Shown in pieces: positions 25,971 to 34,659 of a stretch of DNA of 64,000 bases (the first letter of the stretch is position 1; every line of letters begins with the position of its first letter). Origin of the DNA: Comamonas thiooxydans (lineage in GTDB: Bacteria; Pseudomonadota; Gammaproteobacteria; Burkholderiales; Burkholderiaceae_C). Below the pieces are notes generated by a model that was not told where the DNA came from, did not search any database, and was given only the letters and a program-made list of their open reading frames with translations. The translations under genes were made by a program, and so were the position numbers. The stretch covers positions 3,658,001-3,722,000 of the forward strand of contig NZ_AP026738.1 of the NCBI RefSeq assembly GCF_002157685.2, in the 5' to 3' direction.

Positions 25971-26165
25971 ATGGAAAAGATCATCGAATCCCTGATCCTC
26001 GTCGCCGCCATCTTCATGGGCGTACTGTGGCTTGCCACCCCCAACGCCCAGGCAGACGAGCCCACCACCCTCACCAAATCCGTGCGCGACGAGTTCGCCT
26101 GCCCGGGCATGCACGCCGAATGGCTGGACGCCCACACCGTCCAGTGCCTGCGTGAAAAACCCTGA
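25971..26165 (+). CDS. small exported protein (64 aa)
   Basis: Signal-peptide-like N-terminus (MEKIIESLILVAAIFMGVLW, probable cleavage after NAQA near residue 28) followed by a 36-residue mature part with two Cys (FACPGMHAEWLDAHTVQCLR) that could form a disulfide. GGAG stands 8 bases before ATG 25971. Proteins with this CPxxxHAEW...CL layout are, to my knowledge, found in phage and integrative elements. Lies 140 bases before the IS3 element. Confidence 0.5.
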   Translation: MEKIIESLILVAAIFMGVLWLATPNAQADEPTTLTKSVRDEFACPGMHAEWLDAHTVQCLREKP

Positions 26166-26366
26166 TCTACCGCCCCGCAGCCCCCCGCGAACAGCCCATA
26201 CCCCATCGACACCGCACGGCAATATCTGCAGCACCGCGACAGCCAACACAGCTGACTGCTGTCCACTATGGAAAGCAAGACAGCTAGTTCAATCCAGACG
26301 ATGTCTGGGCTGTTGCCGGTTTTAAAGACACCTTGTGAAGGTGGAAGATGAAACCGGAGGTGGTTT

Positions 26367-26660
26367 ATGGGAACGAGACGGCAGTTCAGCCGGGAATTCA
26401 AGGCTGAAGCGGCCAGGCTGGTGACCGAACGAGGCGTTGCAGTGACGCAAGCTGCACGCGACCTAGATGTGCATGAGACGCGGCTGAGGGCATGGGTACG
26501 CGAGCTGACGGTGGGCCCGCAGCAAGCGTTTCCTGCAGCGGGCGTGATGAAGTCCGAGCAGGTCGAGATTGAGCGGCTGCGCAAGGAAGTTGCCAAGCTC
26601 AAGATGAAGCGCGACATCCTGAAAAAAGCCACGGCCTTCTTCGCCAAGGAGTCAATGTGA
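26367..26660 (+). CDS. IS3 family transposase OrfA
   Basis: 97-aa DNA-binding subunit: a helix-turn-helix opens the protein (RQFSREFKAEAARLVTERGV, TQAARDLDVHETRLRAWVRE), and a leucine-zipper-like helix closes it (QVEIERLRKEVAKLKMKRDI). The run A6G at 26622-26628 is followed by an open -1 frame that joins orfB, as in IS3 elements that make an OrfAB fusion by -1 frameshifting. OrfA ends four bases into orfB (GTGA overlap). Intact. Confidence 0.92.
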   Translation: MGTRRQFSREFKAEAARLVTERGVAVTQAARDLDVHETRLRAWVRELTVGPQQAFPAAGVMKSEQVEIERLRKEVAKLKMKRDILKKATAFFAKESM

Positions 26661-27499
26661 AGCTCGGCTTCGTTGCGAAACACCGAGGGGTCTGGCTGAT
26701 GAATCTGATGTGCGAGACGCTCGGTGTCTCGCGAAGTGGCTTCTATGCCTGGTTGGCGAGGCCACGCAGCCAGCGTAGCCTGAGTGATGAACGGTTGGGT
26801 TCGCAGGTGCGACAAAGTCTCTTGGGGAGCGACCGAACATACGGGGCACGGCGCATCCGGCATGACGTGCTGGCATTGGGGGAGCTGGACTGCACCGTAT
26901 CACGATTGCTGCGTAAGCAGGCGCTACAGGCTCTTCCTCGTCGCCGAGGCTTGCCTAAGGACCATGGCGAGCGCAGCGCCAGCACAGGCAACTTGCTGGG
27001 CCGCCAGTTCAAGGCCGATGCACCGAACCGCAAGTGGGTGGCCGACTTTATCTATATCTGGACGGCTGCAGGCTGGCTGTATGTGGCGGTGGTGCTGGAC
27101 CTGTACTCGCGACGCATCGTCGGCTGGTCAATGCAGTCCGGCATGACCAGCCAGCTTGTGGCGGATGCGCTGATGATGGCTGTTTGGCGTCGTGGACGGC
27201 CGCAGGAATTGCTGCATCGCTCTGACCAGGGCAGCCAGTACACCAGCGAGCACTTCCAGCGTCTGCCGAATGAGCAAGGCATCGTGTGCAGCATGAGCCG
27301 TGCTGGCGAAGTCTGGGACAACTCGGCAATGGAAAGCTTCTTCAGTAGCCTGAAGACGGAGCGCACGGCTCGCAAGGTCTACCGCTAGCGCAAGCAAGCG
27401 AAGTCGGATGTGTTCGATTACATAGAGCGGTTCTACAACCCGACGCGACGGCACTCGACGCTTGGGTACATCGGTCCGATAAGGTTCGAGGAAGCTTAG
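26657..27499 (+). pseudogene. IS3 family transposase OrfB, nonsense-mutated
   Basis: rve-type integrase subunit with the DDE residues in WVADFIYIWT, HRSDQGSQYT and VWDNSAMESFFSSLKTE. An in-frame TAG at 27386-27388 stops it after 243 codons, but the same frame continues with RKQAKSDVFDYIERFYNP and THE-type tail to TAG at 27497-27499. So one point change (probably CAG to TAG) has removed the last 36 codons. All three catalytic residues remain, but the lost tail is conserved in the family, so activity is doubtful. Confidence 0.88.
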
Positions 27500-27726
27500 G
27501 TTGGTGTCTGCGAAGCCGGCAACAGCCCAGCCATCAGTAGCAGCACACTTTCAAATGCAGATAGGGCAAGCGCAACGCGATCACCAATTCAGAAGCTCGA
27601 AAGCGCCCGCCAAGCAGACAAAAGCCCGCAAGGTTCCAGGCCCAGCAGGCTTTTTTGCCGAGCGCTTGGCATGTACTACCGCTACCTCGATCTGCTATGG
27701 CAAGCCCGCAAGCACTTGCGCGAGCG

Positions 27727-28107
27727 TTACTCGGAAGGTTTTGCGTAGACCTCTGCACTCAGCACCTCAAGGCCGACAAAAGGCTCAGTCCCTTCGACCC
27801 AGGCATCATGACCGGGTGGGATGGCGTAGGACTCCCCTGCACTGAGCATTTTCTGAGAGCCGTCCTGCATTTGAACGGTGAGCTTTCCCGAAACGACGTG
27901 CCCCACATGCGAGAGTTGGCAGTATTCGGTCTTCACCACGGGCTTGATGCATTCGGACCAGCGCCATCCGGGCTCAAAGTTGAACCGTCCAATCGTGTAG
28001 CCCTGAAGCTTTACGAGCTCCACGCGAGTTTTGCTAGGTGTGCGAAGTTCATCGGGCTCGCTGTGTGACCTGACTTCTAGCTTCTCAACGCTGACTGGAG
28101 TGGCCAT
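27727..28107 (-). CDS. cupin domain-containing protein
   Basis: 126-aa single-cupin protein. The cupin motif 1 region is degenerate (PVVKTEYCQLSHVGHVVSGK, lacking the usual HxH) and motif 2 is AGESYAIPPGHDAWVEGTEP with one His. The protein therefore may not bind metal in the standard way. ATG 28107 has AAGGAG 8 bases upstream; an in-frame extension to 28200 is rejected for lack of such a site. Stands alone between the IS element and a small lipoprotein. Confidence 0.85.
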   Translation of the reverse strand: MATPVSVEKLEVRSHSEPDELRTPSKTRVELVKLQGYTIGRFNFEPGWRWSECIKPVVKTEYCQLSHVGHVVSGKLTVQMQDGSQKMLSAGESYAIPPGHDAWVEGTEPFVGLEVLSAEVYAKPSE

Positions 28108-28679
28108 GATTTTCTCCTTCATAAGAGCTGCACCTCGAGCCCCCAAGGAATTCTTCAGGTATAGCTGGTGAGCCGAAGGACAGATGAAAAAACTTATCAC
28201 TATGTCATTCGCATGGCATTGTCAGGAGCGCTTATCAGTTACCAATTGCTGCATGCGGTACGGCACCGCTTGCGCCGCCCAATCCACGGCTGGCAGCAAA
28301 AAGCATGCTTTGACATACAGGGGACCAACGCGACCCATCTAAAGCGCCACAAGTTCGCACATATTTTTCAGATTTGCATACAGCAAGCAGATCGAATGCA
28401 GTTGCACCAAGAACGGCTGACTTCTTTGCGCAGACCCAAGGCGGCGCGGTGCTGACTGTTTTGGGCACAGCCAACACAGTACCCATTGGTAACGCTGGCT
28501 GAACTGTCCAGATCCAGCCCACCCAGCCTGCGCAGTGTGGGTTTGTTTGTTTTCTATTCACGGAGACGCGATGGGTCACGCCGCCCCCTTGACCTCAGCG
28601 AGGTACATGCCCGCGTCATCCTCCGCGCACCAGGCGCCTACCAACACTTGAGCCCGCCAGTGTAAAGACTACGGTTCGG
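28108..28679. other. intergenic, no gene seen
   Basis: About 570 bases. The frames present lack ribosome sites and have improbable composition. A 23-codon minus-strand piece near 28581-28650 (CAEDDAGMYLAEVKGAA) looks protein-like but is too short to claim. Confidence 0.45.
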
Positions 28680-28925
28680 TTACTTTGCAGGGTGGTCGCG
28701 GCGGAACAGCTCCCACTCGTCGACTTCCATGCCGTTGGGCAGCACGCATATGCCGCGCTCTCCGGCAGTGGTCTTCTCGATGCGGGTCTTGCCGCCCAGC
28801 TTGGCGCAGTACACCGATGCTGGGTTGGCCATGCCGATCACAGGCGTAGCGGGCTGAGGCTGGGCGCAACCGCTGATGGCAAGTGCAGAAAGTACTGCGC
28901 TGGTGGTTCCAAGTGCTTTTTTCAT
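28680..28925 (-). CDS. DUF333 domain lipoprotein
   Basis: 81-aa lipoprotein: signal MKKALGTTSAVLSALAISGC ends with the lipobox Cys20. The mature part carries the DUF333 motif (MANPASVYCAKLGGKTRIEK, GERGICVLPNGMEVDEWELF) seen in YoaF-type proteins, with two Cys placed to form a disulfide. Outer-membrane or inner-membrane lipoprotein of unknown function; Asp is absent at position +2, favouring the outer membrane. Confidence 0.85.
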   Translation of the reverse strand: MKKALGTTSAVLSALAISGCAQPQPATPVIGMANPASVYCAKLGGKTRIEKTTAGERGICVLPNGMEVDEWELFRRDHPAK

Positions 28926-29246
28926 GGGTTCAATGTAGCAAATGCTGCCTTTTCAGCTGCGCCGCCAAAAATCCTGATTCGCATCAATCCCTCGTTTCCT
29001 TCATCCATATGGGCTAAGGGTTGGCACCGACGATGCTGGCGGCACTCTGTCAGCCAATGTCACTTTTAGTTATTTCACCTCCAAAAAAAGGAAAAGTGAA
29101 CTGTCAGAAATCGCAAGAAGTTGTTAATTTCTGATCCGGAAGATGAGCGGCTGACACATTAATGGCCGCCTTGGCATTTAGATTTGACTAGAGATATGGC
29201 CAGTCTGGCCTGTCTGTTGGTGATCACTAGCAGAAGGGCTGTGTGT
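28926..29246. other. divergent promoter region
   Basis: About 320 bases between the lipoprotein gene and a diguanylate cyclase gene; AT-richer than average, no gene seen. Confidence 0.5.
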
Positions 29247-30464
29247 ATGCATACGAGCAACGACCACATCTTTGTGTTGATGCCATCTCTGTCCCTGCTC
29301 TTCCTGGCCGGCCTGCTGGGAGTGTGCTGGGCGACCCAGCCCAAGCAACGCTTTCTGCTCTGGCTGTGCGCCGCTTTCCTGCTAACCGCAATGTCCATCA
29401 GCATTCGCAGCGTGCTGAGGTTTGAAGTCCTCAATCACTATGTGGTTCTCGTCAACGCACTGTTTCTGGCGGGAGCTTGGTGTTTCTCCAAGAGCTTTTC
29501 AGAGCGTCGGTGCGTACCCACATATCCGCTTGCTGCCCTTGTCTTGTGTGCCGCGACGCTGGCCTCGCTCTACTATTTCGCCAACGTGGCACAGAACCAG
29601 GTGGGTCGGCTGCACACATTCGGCATAGGCGTAGCTCTGATGCTCTTGCTGCCAGTGCCGGCAGTTCTCAAACGAGGCCTCACCAACGACTGGCTGGATA
29701 GGATTTTGCTGTGGTCCTATATGTCTTATGCCGTCTTTACCATGCTGCGCCCGACGCTGGTCGCGACTTTCGCGCATAACGGTCTCGGCGATGCCATGGA
29801 TCCCAGTTCAACCTATTGGCTGACAACGCTGATGAGTATTTTGCTTTTTGCATTGCTCTTCACGGTTTTAGTCTGTGCAGTCACCATCAGGGACACAGTC
29901 CGTCAACTGCGCACTGAACGCGACCTGGATGCTCTGACCCAGATACTGAATCGCCGCGCATTCAGTGAAGCCGCACAGCATCGCCTGGCCGACCAGCGCC
30001 TGTATCCCATGGCGCTTCTGGCCAGCGATATTGATCATTTCAAACGCATCAACGACAACTGGGGGCACGACAAAGGTGACGAGGTCTTGCAGCTTGTCGC
30101 CAGAGCGATGCAGCACAATGTGCGCAGCAATGATCTGGTTGCACGCTTCGGCGGTGAAGAGTTTATGGTTCTGCTGACAAAGATCGATTTGCAAGGTGCC
30201 GAGCAAGTCGCCAAGCGCATTGGCCTGGAGTTGAGAAATGACCGGGAGCTATTGCCGAAAGGGCCAGCCCTGACGCTGAGCTTTGGCATCACTTCAATCA
30301 GCAATGCCGACCAGCTTGAAGGTGCACTGAGGCAAGCCGACCAGTTGCTGTACAGCGCCAAAAATGCTGGCCGGGACCGCGTTCATGTGGAAGGCCGCAC
30401 TTACCCGGACATCAGCTTTGAACACACCCTACCGGCAGACCACCCCATGGCATTGCTGATGTAA
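29247..30464 (+). CDS. GGDEF domain diguanylate cyclase (membrane), copy 1
   Basis: 405-aa protein: seven to eight membrane helices in residues about 8-205 (7TM-like sensor), a short linker and a GGDEF domain (about 220-390) with LTQILNRRAFSEA, SDIDHFKRINDNWGHDKGDE and the active-site RFGGEEFMVLL. The catalytic GGEEF is intact, so it should make cyclic di-GMP from GTP. ATG 29247 is preceded by GAAGGG; a longer start at 29184 has no site. Same architecture as the gene at 31409, with which it brackets a YoaK-type gene. Confidence 0.92.
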   Translation: MHTSNDHIFVLMPSLSLLFLAGLLGVCWATQPKQRFLLWLCAAFLLTAMSISIRSVLRFEVLNHYVVLVNALFLAGAWCFSKSFSERRCVPTYPLAALVLCAATLASLYYFANVAQNQVGRLHTFGIGVALMLLLPVPAVLKRGLTNDWLDRILLWSYMSYAVFTMLRPTLVATFAHNGLGDAMDPSSTYWLTTLMSILLFALLFTVLVCAVTIRDTVRQLRTERDLDALTQILNRRAFSEAAQHRLADQRLYPMALLASDIDHFKRINDNWGHDKGDEVLQLVARAMQHNVRSNDLVARFGGEEFMVLLTKIDLQGAEQVAKRIGLELRNDRELLPKGPALTLSFGITSISNADQLEGALRQADQLLYSAKNAGRDRVHVEGRTYPDISFEHTLPADHPMALLM

Positions 30465-30614
30465 GCCGGTGAATTCGCTGCCCCATGCCATCGCGCACCT
30501 GGCAGCTCACGTATCCAACTTGGCCCACAATGATTCCTGCATGGTCGCTGGCAAACCAGTTTGTCAGCATTGATGCACCCCGTCATGGGTGCACTTTTGT
30601 CAGTGGAATCCTTG

Positions 30615-31394
30615 ATGCGCAGACTTCGCCATCTCACCAACCGGCATCGCACGCCGTCCACCAATATCGCCCTGGGTCTGCTGCTGGCCTTTAACGCGGG
30701 CGCGGTCAACGCTGGCGGCTTTCTTGTGCTGCGGATGTATACCTCGCACATGACGGGCTTTGCCTCTCAACTGGCTGACGGCCTGGTGCTTGAGAACGCC
30801 AAGCTGCTGCTGAATGCGCTTGGTGCCATCATCGCCTTTACAACGGGCGCGGCCGTCTGCGCGTTGCTGGTGAACTGGGGGCGCAAACGCCATCTGTACA
30901 GCGTCTATGCCCTGCCACTGATGCTGGAGGCCGTCATGCTGATTGCCTTCGGCCTGATGGGCACAGTCACCTTGACATGGAACACGCCCTTTGCAGTGCC
31001 GCTGACCGTGCTGCTGCTGTCCTTCATGATGGGTTTGCAGAATGCCGTGGGTTCCAAGACATCCGGCGGCAGCACTCGCACCACGCACATGACCGGCAAT
31101 TTCACGGATCTGGGCATGGAACTGGGCAAGATGTTCTTCTGGAAGCGCCATGCCAACGCCGGCCTGCAACTATCACCCCTGGTTCGGCATGACTGGCGCC
31201 GTATGAAGGTGTCCGCAGGGCTGATCTTGATGTTTGTGCTGGGCGGCATTACCGGTGCACTCGGCTTCAAGCATATCGGCTTCATCTGCGTGGTTCCGCT
31301 GGCGGCTCTTTTGCTTGTATTGTCCGTGCCGCCATTTATGCGCGATGCAGCGCAGTCCGCCGAGCGGCCGTCACTCTTCAGCAAGAAGAGCTGA
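30615..31394 (+). CDS. YoaK family (DUF1275) membrane protein
   Basis: 259-aa inner-membrane protein with about six helices. DUF1275 features: FNAGAVNAGGFLVLRMYTSH with MTGFASQLADG at the start and MMGLQNAVGSK with RTTHMTGNFTDLG in the middle, the paired xxHMTG motifs of the family. Role unknown; possibly a transporter. The start is uncertain: ATG 30573 or 30615, or TTG 30561; 30615 has a weak GTGGA site. Ends 14 bases before the convergent cyclase gene. Confidence 0.85.
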   Translation: MRRLRHLTNRHRTPSTNIALGLLLAFNAGAVNAGGFLVLRMYTSHMTGFASQLADGLVLENAKLLLNALGAIIAFTTGAAVCALLVNWGRKRHLYSVYALPLMLEAVMLIAFGLMGTVTLTWNTPFAVPLTVLLLSFMMGLQNAVGSKTSGGSTRTTHMTGNFTDLGMELGKMFFWKRHANAGLQLSPLVRHDWRRMKVSAGLILMFVLGGITGALGFKHIGFICVVPLAALLLVLSVPPFMRDAAQSAERPSLFSKKS

Positions 31395-31408
31395 GTGCCT
31401 CCGGCATC

Positions 31409-32575
31409 TCACGCCGCTGCCGCGACGTCCCCGGGTCCATGCGCGACGACCTGATCGCGCCCAAGCTCCTTGGCCTTGTAGAGTTGCTGGTCAGCCCTCA
31501 TTACGGCTTCGCGCAGATCGCTGCCGAATGGACTGACCACGATACCCATGCTCAAGGTCACGCGCTGACCATCGGGCAATGGCGCAATGATCTCGACCGC
31601 TCCGGCACGAATACGCTGTGCCACACGTTGTGCAGTCTCAATGTCGGCATGGGTCAACAGCAGCACAAATTCTTCGCCTCCAAAGCGAGCCACTAGATCG
31701 GTGCCGCGGACACTTGCCTGTATGACTTCCGCGACGGCCTTGAGTACTCCGTCGCCATACTCGTGCCCCCAGTTGTCGTTGACCCGCTTGAAGTGATCCA
31801 GATCCGCTACCACGATGGAAAGCGGTTGCGCTTTTCGATCCCGGGCCAGCGGGTCTGCAAACTCCCAGAAGCCGCGACGATTCAACACGCCAGTCAGCAT
31901 GTCGTGATTGCGCTCGTCTCTGAGTGTTGCCATTGCATCCCTCATCGAAACGATGAGCATGAGGCCCGAGAACACCAGGCTGAACAATAGCGAGCCCAGC
32001 ATGGTGACCAACCAGTAAATGGAGCTGAGCATGTCCTGGAGCTCAGTGAATCCAAGAAACAGCACCATGATGGGCCTGAGCACTGTATAGATCGCAAAGG
32101 CCCCGTAGGACTGGTAGAGCAGCTTCTCCAGCCCGTCACGTCTGACTTTTTTTAGCGCGATGGCAGGAAACGGTATGAAGTGAATGACGCCAAGCCCTGT
32201 GTTCAGCCAGAGCACTCGTGCAGCAATGTTGTCCTGCACGATGCTGTACTCGTAAAGAGCAGCAACCACGACGATCGATACCAGGGCCGAGATCTTGGGA
32301 TATGAGGAGACAGAAAATTTTTGAGCGACGCCCCAGGTACAGAGCCAGGCACCAAGCAGATAGATGGGCCCGGTGTAAACAGCCCACCGAACCAGTTGTC
32401 CGTGAGGTGTCAAGCATTGCCAACCCAAGGCAAGCCCCGTAAGTGTCAACCCACAAGCCGTCGAGAGCAGAAACACTGAGCGGCGCTGTGCAAGCCAGCA
32501 AAAAGCCATGAGTGCGCCCAGTGCCGTTATGCATACCGGCGCGACCAACAAGTAGAGCTGCAAATTGCTAGGCAT
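31409..32575 (-). CDS. GGDEF domain diguanylate cyclase (membrane), copy 2
   Basis: 388-aa protein with an N-terminal 7-helix membrane part (residues about 5-200) and a C-terminal GGDEF domain: LTGVLNRRGFWEF, VADLDHFKRVNDNWGHEYGD, RFGGEEFVLLL intact. Paralogous to the product of 29247 in layout and in the shared DHFKR-NDNWGH-GD core. Convergent with YoaK. The C-terminus has a short Ala-rich tail. Probably responds to a membrane signal by making cyclic di-GMP. Confidence 0.92.
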   Translation of the reverse strand: MPSNLQLYLLVAPVCITALGALMAFCWLAQRRSVFLLSTACGLTLTGLALGWQCLTPHGQLVRWAVYTGPIYLLGAWLCTWGVAQKFSVSSYPKISALVSIVVVAALYEYSIVQDNIAARVLWLNTGLGVIHFIPFPAIALKKVRRDGLEKLLYQSYGAFAIYTVLRPIMVLFLGFTELQDMLSSIYWLVTMLGSLLFSLVFSGLMLIVSMRDAMATLRDERNHDMLTGVLNRRGFWEFADPLARDRKAQPLSIVVADLDHFKRVNDNWGHEYGDGVLKAVAEVIQASVRGTDLVARFGGEEFVLLLTHADIETAQRVAQRIRAGAVEIIAPLPDGQRVTLSMGIVVSPFGSDLREAVMRADQQLYKAKELGRDQVVAHGPGDVAAAA

Positions 32576-32830
32576 GAATTGGCGGATCAGAAAAGCTCAT
32601 TCACGCGGCAACGCAATTGTGGTGACCCATGCTCTGAGACTCAGAAGGTGGAGTCCATTTGCTAAGTGGACTGATGAACGACCGAATGTTAGCAATTGTG
32701 CCGAAAGCCCTGCAAATCTCCTCCAAATCACATCGGTTTCCTTGGTTCGTCACAGGTCCGTCAAGAAACCGCAGCTTGCGATCACCCACACCCGCAACAC
32801 TCGCCCCGGCCCCTCCTCTGAGCAGGCTTT
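32576..32830. other. intergenic, no gene seen
   Basis: 255 bases between the second cyclase gene and phage-like remnants; no gene supported. Confidence 0.4.
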
Positions 32831-32833
32831 TCA

Positions 32834-33097
32834 TGACTGAATCAAAGATGCACCTCCCAGGCAAGACCTCCCAGAATCATCGCCAAAGAAGTCGCTGCCC
32901 AACTGCCAGGCCTGTCCGGGAAGACCTTTGAGCGCCTCGCTCGGCAAGACGAGTTGCCCCCAAGCTCTACAAATCGGTACGGGACGCTGGCTGGCGCTCT
33001 TGACGACTGGGCGAACAAGCACTCTTGTCCCGATTGCAGTCACCAGAAAACACCGGCGCCAAAAAAGCCTCTTCGCAGTCACACAGCATCGGCCTGA
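32834..33097 (+). pseudogene. possible phage-like small gene, frameshifted
   Basis: An ATG at 32834 opens a frame MTESKMHLPGK; one base later in another frame a natural-looking sequence runs: RIIAKEVAAQLPGLSGKTFE, RLARQDELPPSSTNRYGTLA, then LDDWANKHSCPDCSHQK to a TGA. Composition and codon usage look real, and the two pieces would join with a single frameshift. Family not recognised; the neighbouring integrase remnant suggests a mobile-element origin. Confidence 0.3.
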
Positions 33098-33189
33098 ACA
33101 ACGGCCTAGAGCCCCAGTGCCAGACGGCTGCAACCATTGCTGCGTCTCGGCGTCGTATTTGTGGCAGCGACAGATGCCAGCCGCACCGG

Positions 33190-33474
33190 GAATCACATGA
33201 CTCGGAATCGCTTCCACTGCCTCCTCGGGAGGGGCTTGGATACATCGGTGAAACAGGTACTCGGCCAAGTCCAGAACTCGACCTGTCACATGCGCCGGTC
33301 TACCAAGGACTTATACCTATAAACCCAACTTTTAGCTGACGCAGCAGCCTCCAGTCGCAACCCAGGACAACCTTGGATCACAATAGCATTCCCAGCGGAC
33401 AGAGCTTTTGCGACATGGGCATCAAGATACATGCCAATTCCTTGGGCCAGCGTAGCTTTCAAAACCTGCGCCAA
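33190..33474 (-). pseudogene. tyrosine recombinase remnant (N-terminal part)
   Basis: Minus-strand reading gives IVIQGCPGLRLEAAASAKSW and VYRYKSLVDRRM, then an in-frame TGA at 33283-33285, then QVEFWTWPSTCFTD. This is the N-terminal arm-binding domain of phage/ICE integrases (GLRLxAxxxxKxWxYRYKSPxDGRMRQxKxGxWPxMS). The TGA replaces the expected Arg codon (CGA to TGA). No catalytic domain is left downstream. Marks a lost integrative element. Confidence 0.6.
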
Positions 33475-33619
33475 ACCTACGCTAAGCTCTGGAGTGTGTA
33501 GGGTGCGCGTAGGGAATGTGGTGGCGTCGATTTGGCGTAAGTTTTCACAGAAGCAATCCTAAGCCTTTGATCGCATTGAATTTCATTCAATAAACTCAGC
33601 CACTTATTTAAGGATTCCA

Positions 33620-34642
33620 GTGGTGAACATCGTTATCCTGGACGATTACCAAGACGCGGTTCGCAAGCTCGATTGCGCCAAGCTGCTCGATGCCTTCAAC
33701 GCAAAGGTCTATACCAACACCATCAAGGGCGTGGGTCAGCTCTCGGTTCGACTGCGCGACGCGGATGTCATCGTCCTGATTCGCGAACGCACCCAGATCT
33801 CGCGCCAGCTGCTCGATAAACTGCCCCGGCTCAAGCTGATTGCCCAGACGGGCAAGGCTGGCGCCCATATCGATGTGCAGGCCTGCACCGAACGTGGTGT
33901 GGCGATTGCAGAGGGCGTGGGCTCTCCCATTGCTCCGGCAGAGCTGACCTGGTCGCTGATCATGTCGGCCATGCGCCGTCTGCCGCAGTACATCTCCAAT
34001 CTCAAACATGGTGCATGGCAGCAGTCCGGTCTCAAGGCGGCCTCCATGCCGCCCAACTTCGGACTGGGCAGCGTGCTGCGCGGGCGCATGCTGGGTATCT
34101 GGGGCTACGGCCGCATCGGGCAACTGGTGGCGGGCTATGGCAAGGCCTTTGGCATGCAGGTCTGTGTTTGGGGCAGCGAAGCCTCTCGTCACAAAGCCGA
34201 GGCCGATGGTTATCTGAGCGCCCCGTCCAAGGAAGCTTTTTTTGAACAATGCGATGTGCTGTCGCTGCATCTGCGTCTGCACGACGCGACGCGCGGCATT
34301 GTGACGGCACAGGAGCTGGCACGCATGAAGCCGACAGCCTTGTTCGTCAATACCTCGCGCGCCGAACTGGTGGAGCCCGAAGCATTGCTCTGTGCCTTGA
34401 ACCGTGGCCGCCCGGGCCTGGCCGCGATCGATGTATTCGAGAGCGAGCCAATCTTGCAAGGCCATGCCCTGCTGAGACTGGAGAACTGCATCTGCACGCC
34501 CCATATCGGCTACGTGGAGCAGGACAGCTATGAGCTGTATTTCCGTGCTGCATTTGAGAACGTTGTGAACTTTGCCGACGGCCAGCCCAGCAACATCCTG
34601 AATCCTGAAGTTTTCAGCGGCCCACTGCGTTTGAACCGCTAA
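33620..34642 (+). CDS. D-2-hydroxyacid dehydrogenase family protein
   Basis: 340-aa NAD-dependent dehydrogenase of the D-isomer-specific 2-hydroxyacid family (phosphoglycerate dehydrogenase-like). The Rossmann motif is LGIWGYGRIGQLVAGYGKAF (near 157). Catalytic Arg is in FVNTSRAELV, Glu in VFESEPI, and His in CICTPHIGYVEQD. GTG start at 33620 or 33623, both within range of AAGGA. No operon partner, so the substrate is not indicated. Confidence 0.9.
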   Translation: MVNIVILDDYQDAVRKLDCAKLLDAFNAKVYTNTIKGVGQLSVRLRDADVIVLIRERTQISRQLLDKLPRLKLIAQTGKAGAHIDVQACTERGVAIAEGVGSPIAPAELTWSLIMSAMRRLPQYISNLKHGAWQQSGLKAASMPPNFGLGSVLRGRMLGIWGYGRIGQLVAGYGKAFGMQVCVWGSEASRHKAEADGYLSAPSKEAFFEQCDVLSLHLRLHDATRGIVTAQELARMKPTALFVNTSRAELVEPEALLCALNRGRPGLAAIDVFESEPILQGHALLRLENCICTPHIGYVEQDSYELYFRAAFENVVNFADGQPSNILNPEVFSGPLRLNR

Positions 34643-34659
34643 CCGCGAGAGCTCGGCGA

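Larger units (their letters stand above)
26302..27533 (+). mobile_element. IS3-family insertion sequence
   Basis: About 1.23 kb with orfA and orfB in the IS3 arrangement. The left end TGTCTGGGCTGTTGCCGG and the inverse complement of the right end TGGCTGGGCTGTTGCCGG differ at one of 18 bases. Flanking triplets (CGA left, TCA right) are not identical, so no target duplication is seen. The OrfB frame carries a premature stop, so this copy is probably not autonomous. Confidence 0.85.

Noticed and set aside
25398..26863. Longer minus-strand frames opposite the micro-ORF cluster and the IS element
   Set aside because: No ribosome sites and improbable composition; the plus-strand small frames have better signals.
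27601..27660. Terminator-like sequence after the IS element
   Set aside because: The T run is good but the flanking stem (AGCCCGC with GCAGGCT) has mismatches, so it was not called.
28581..28650. Short minus-strand peptide ending AGMYLAEVKGAA
   Set aside because: Protein-like but at most 29 codons after a stop, with no ribosome site; not enough to call a gene.
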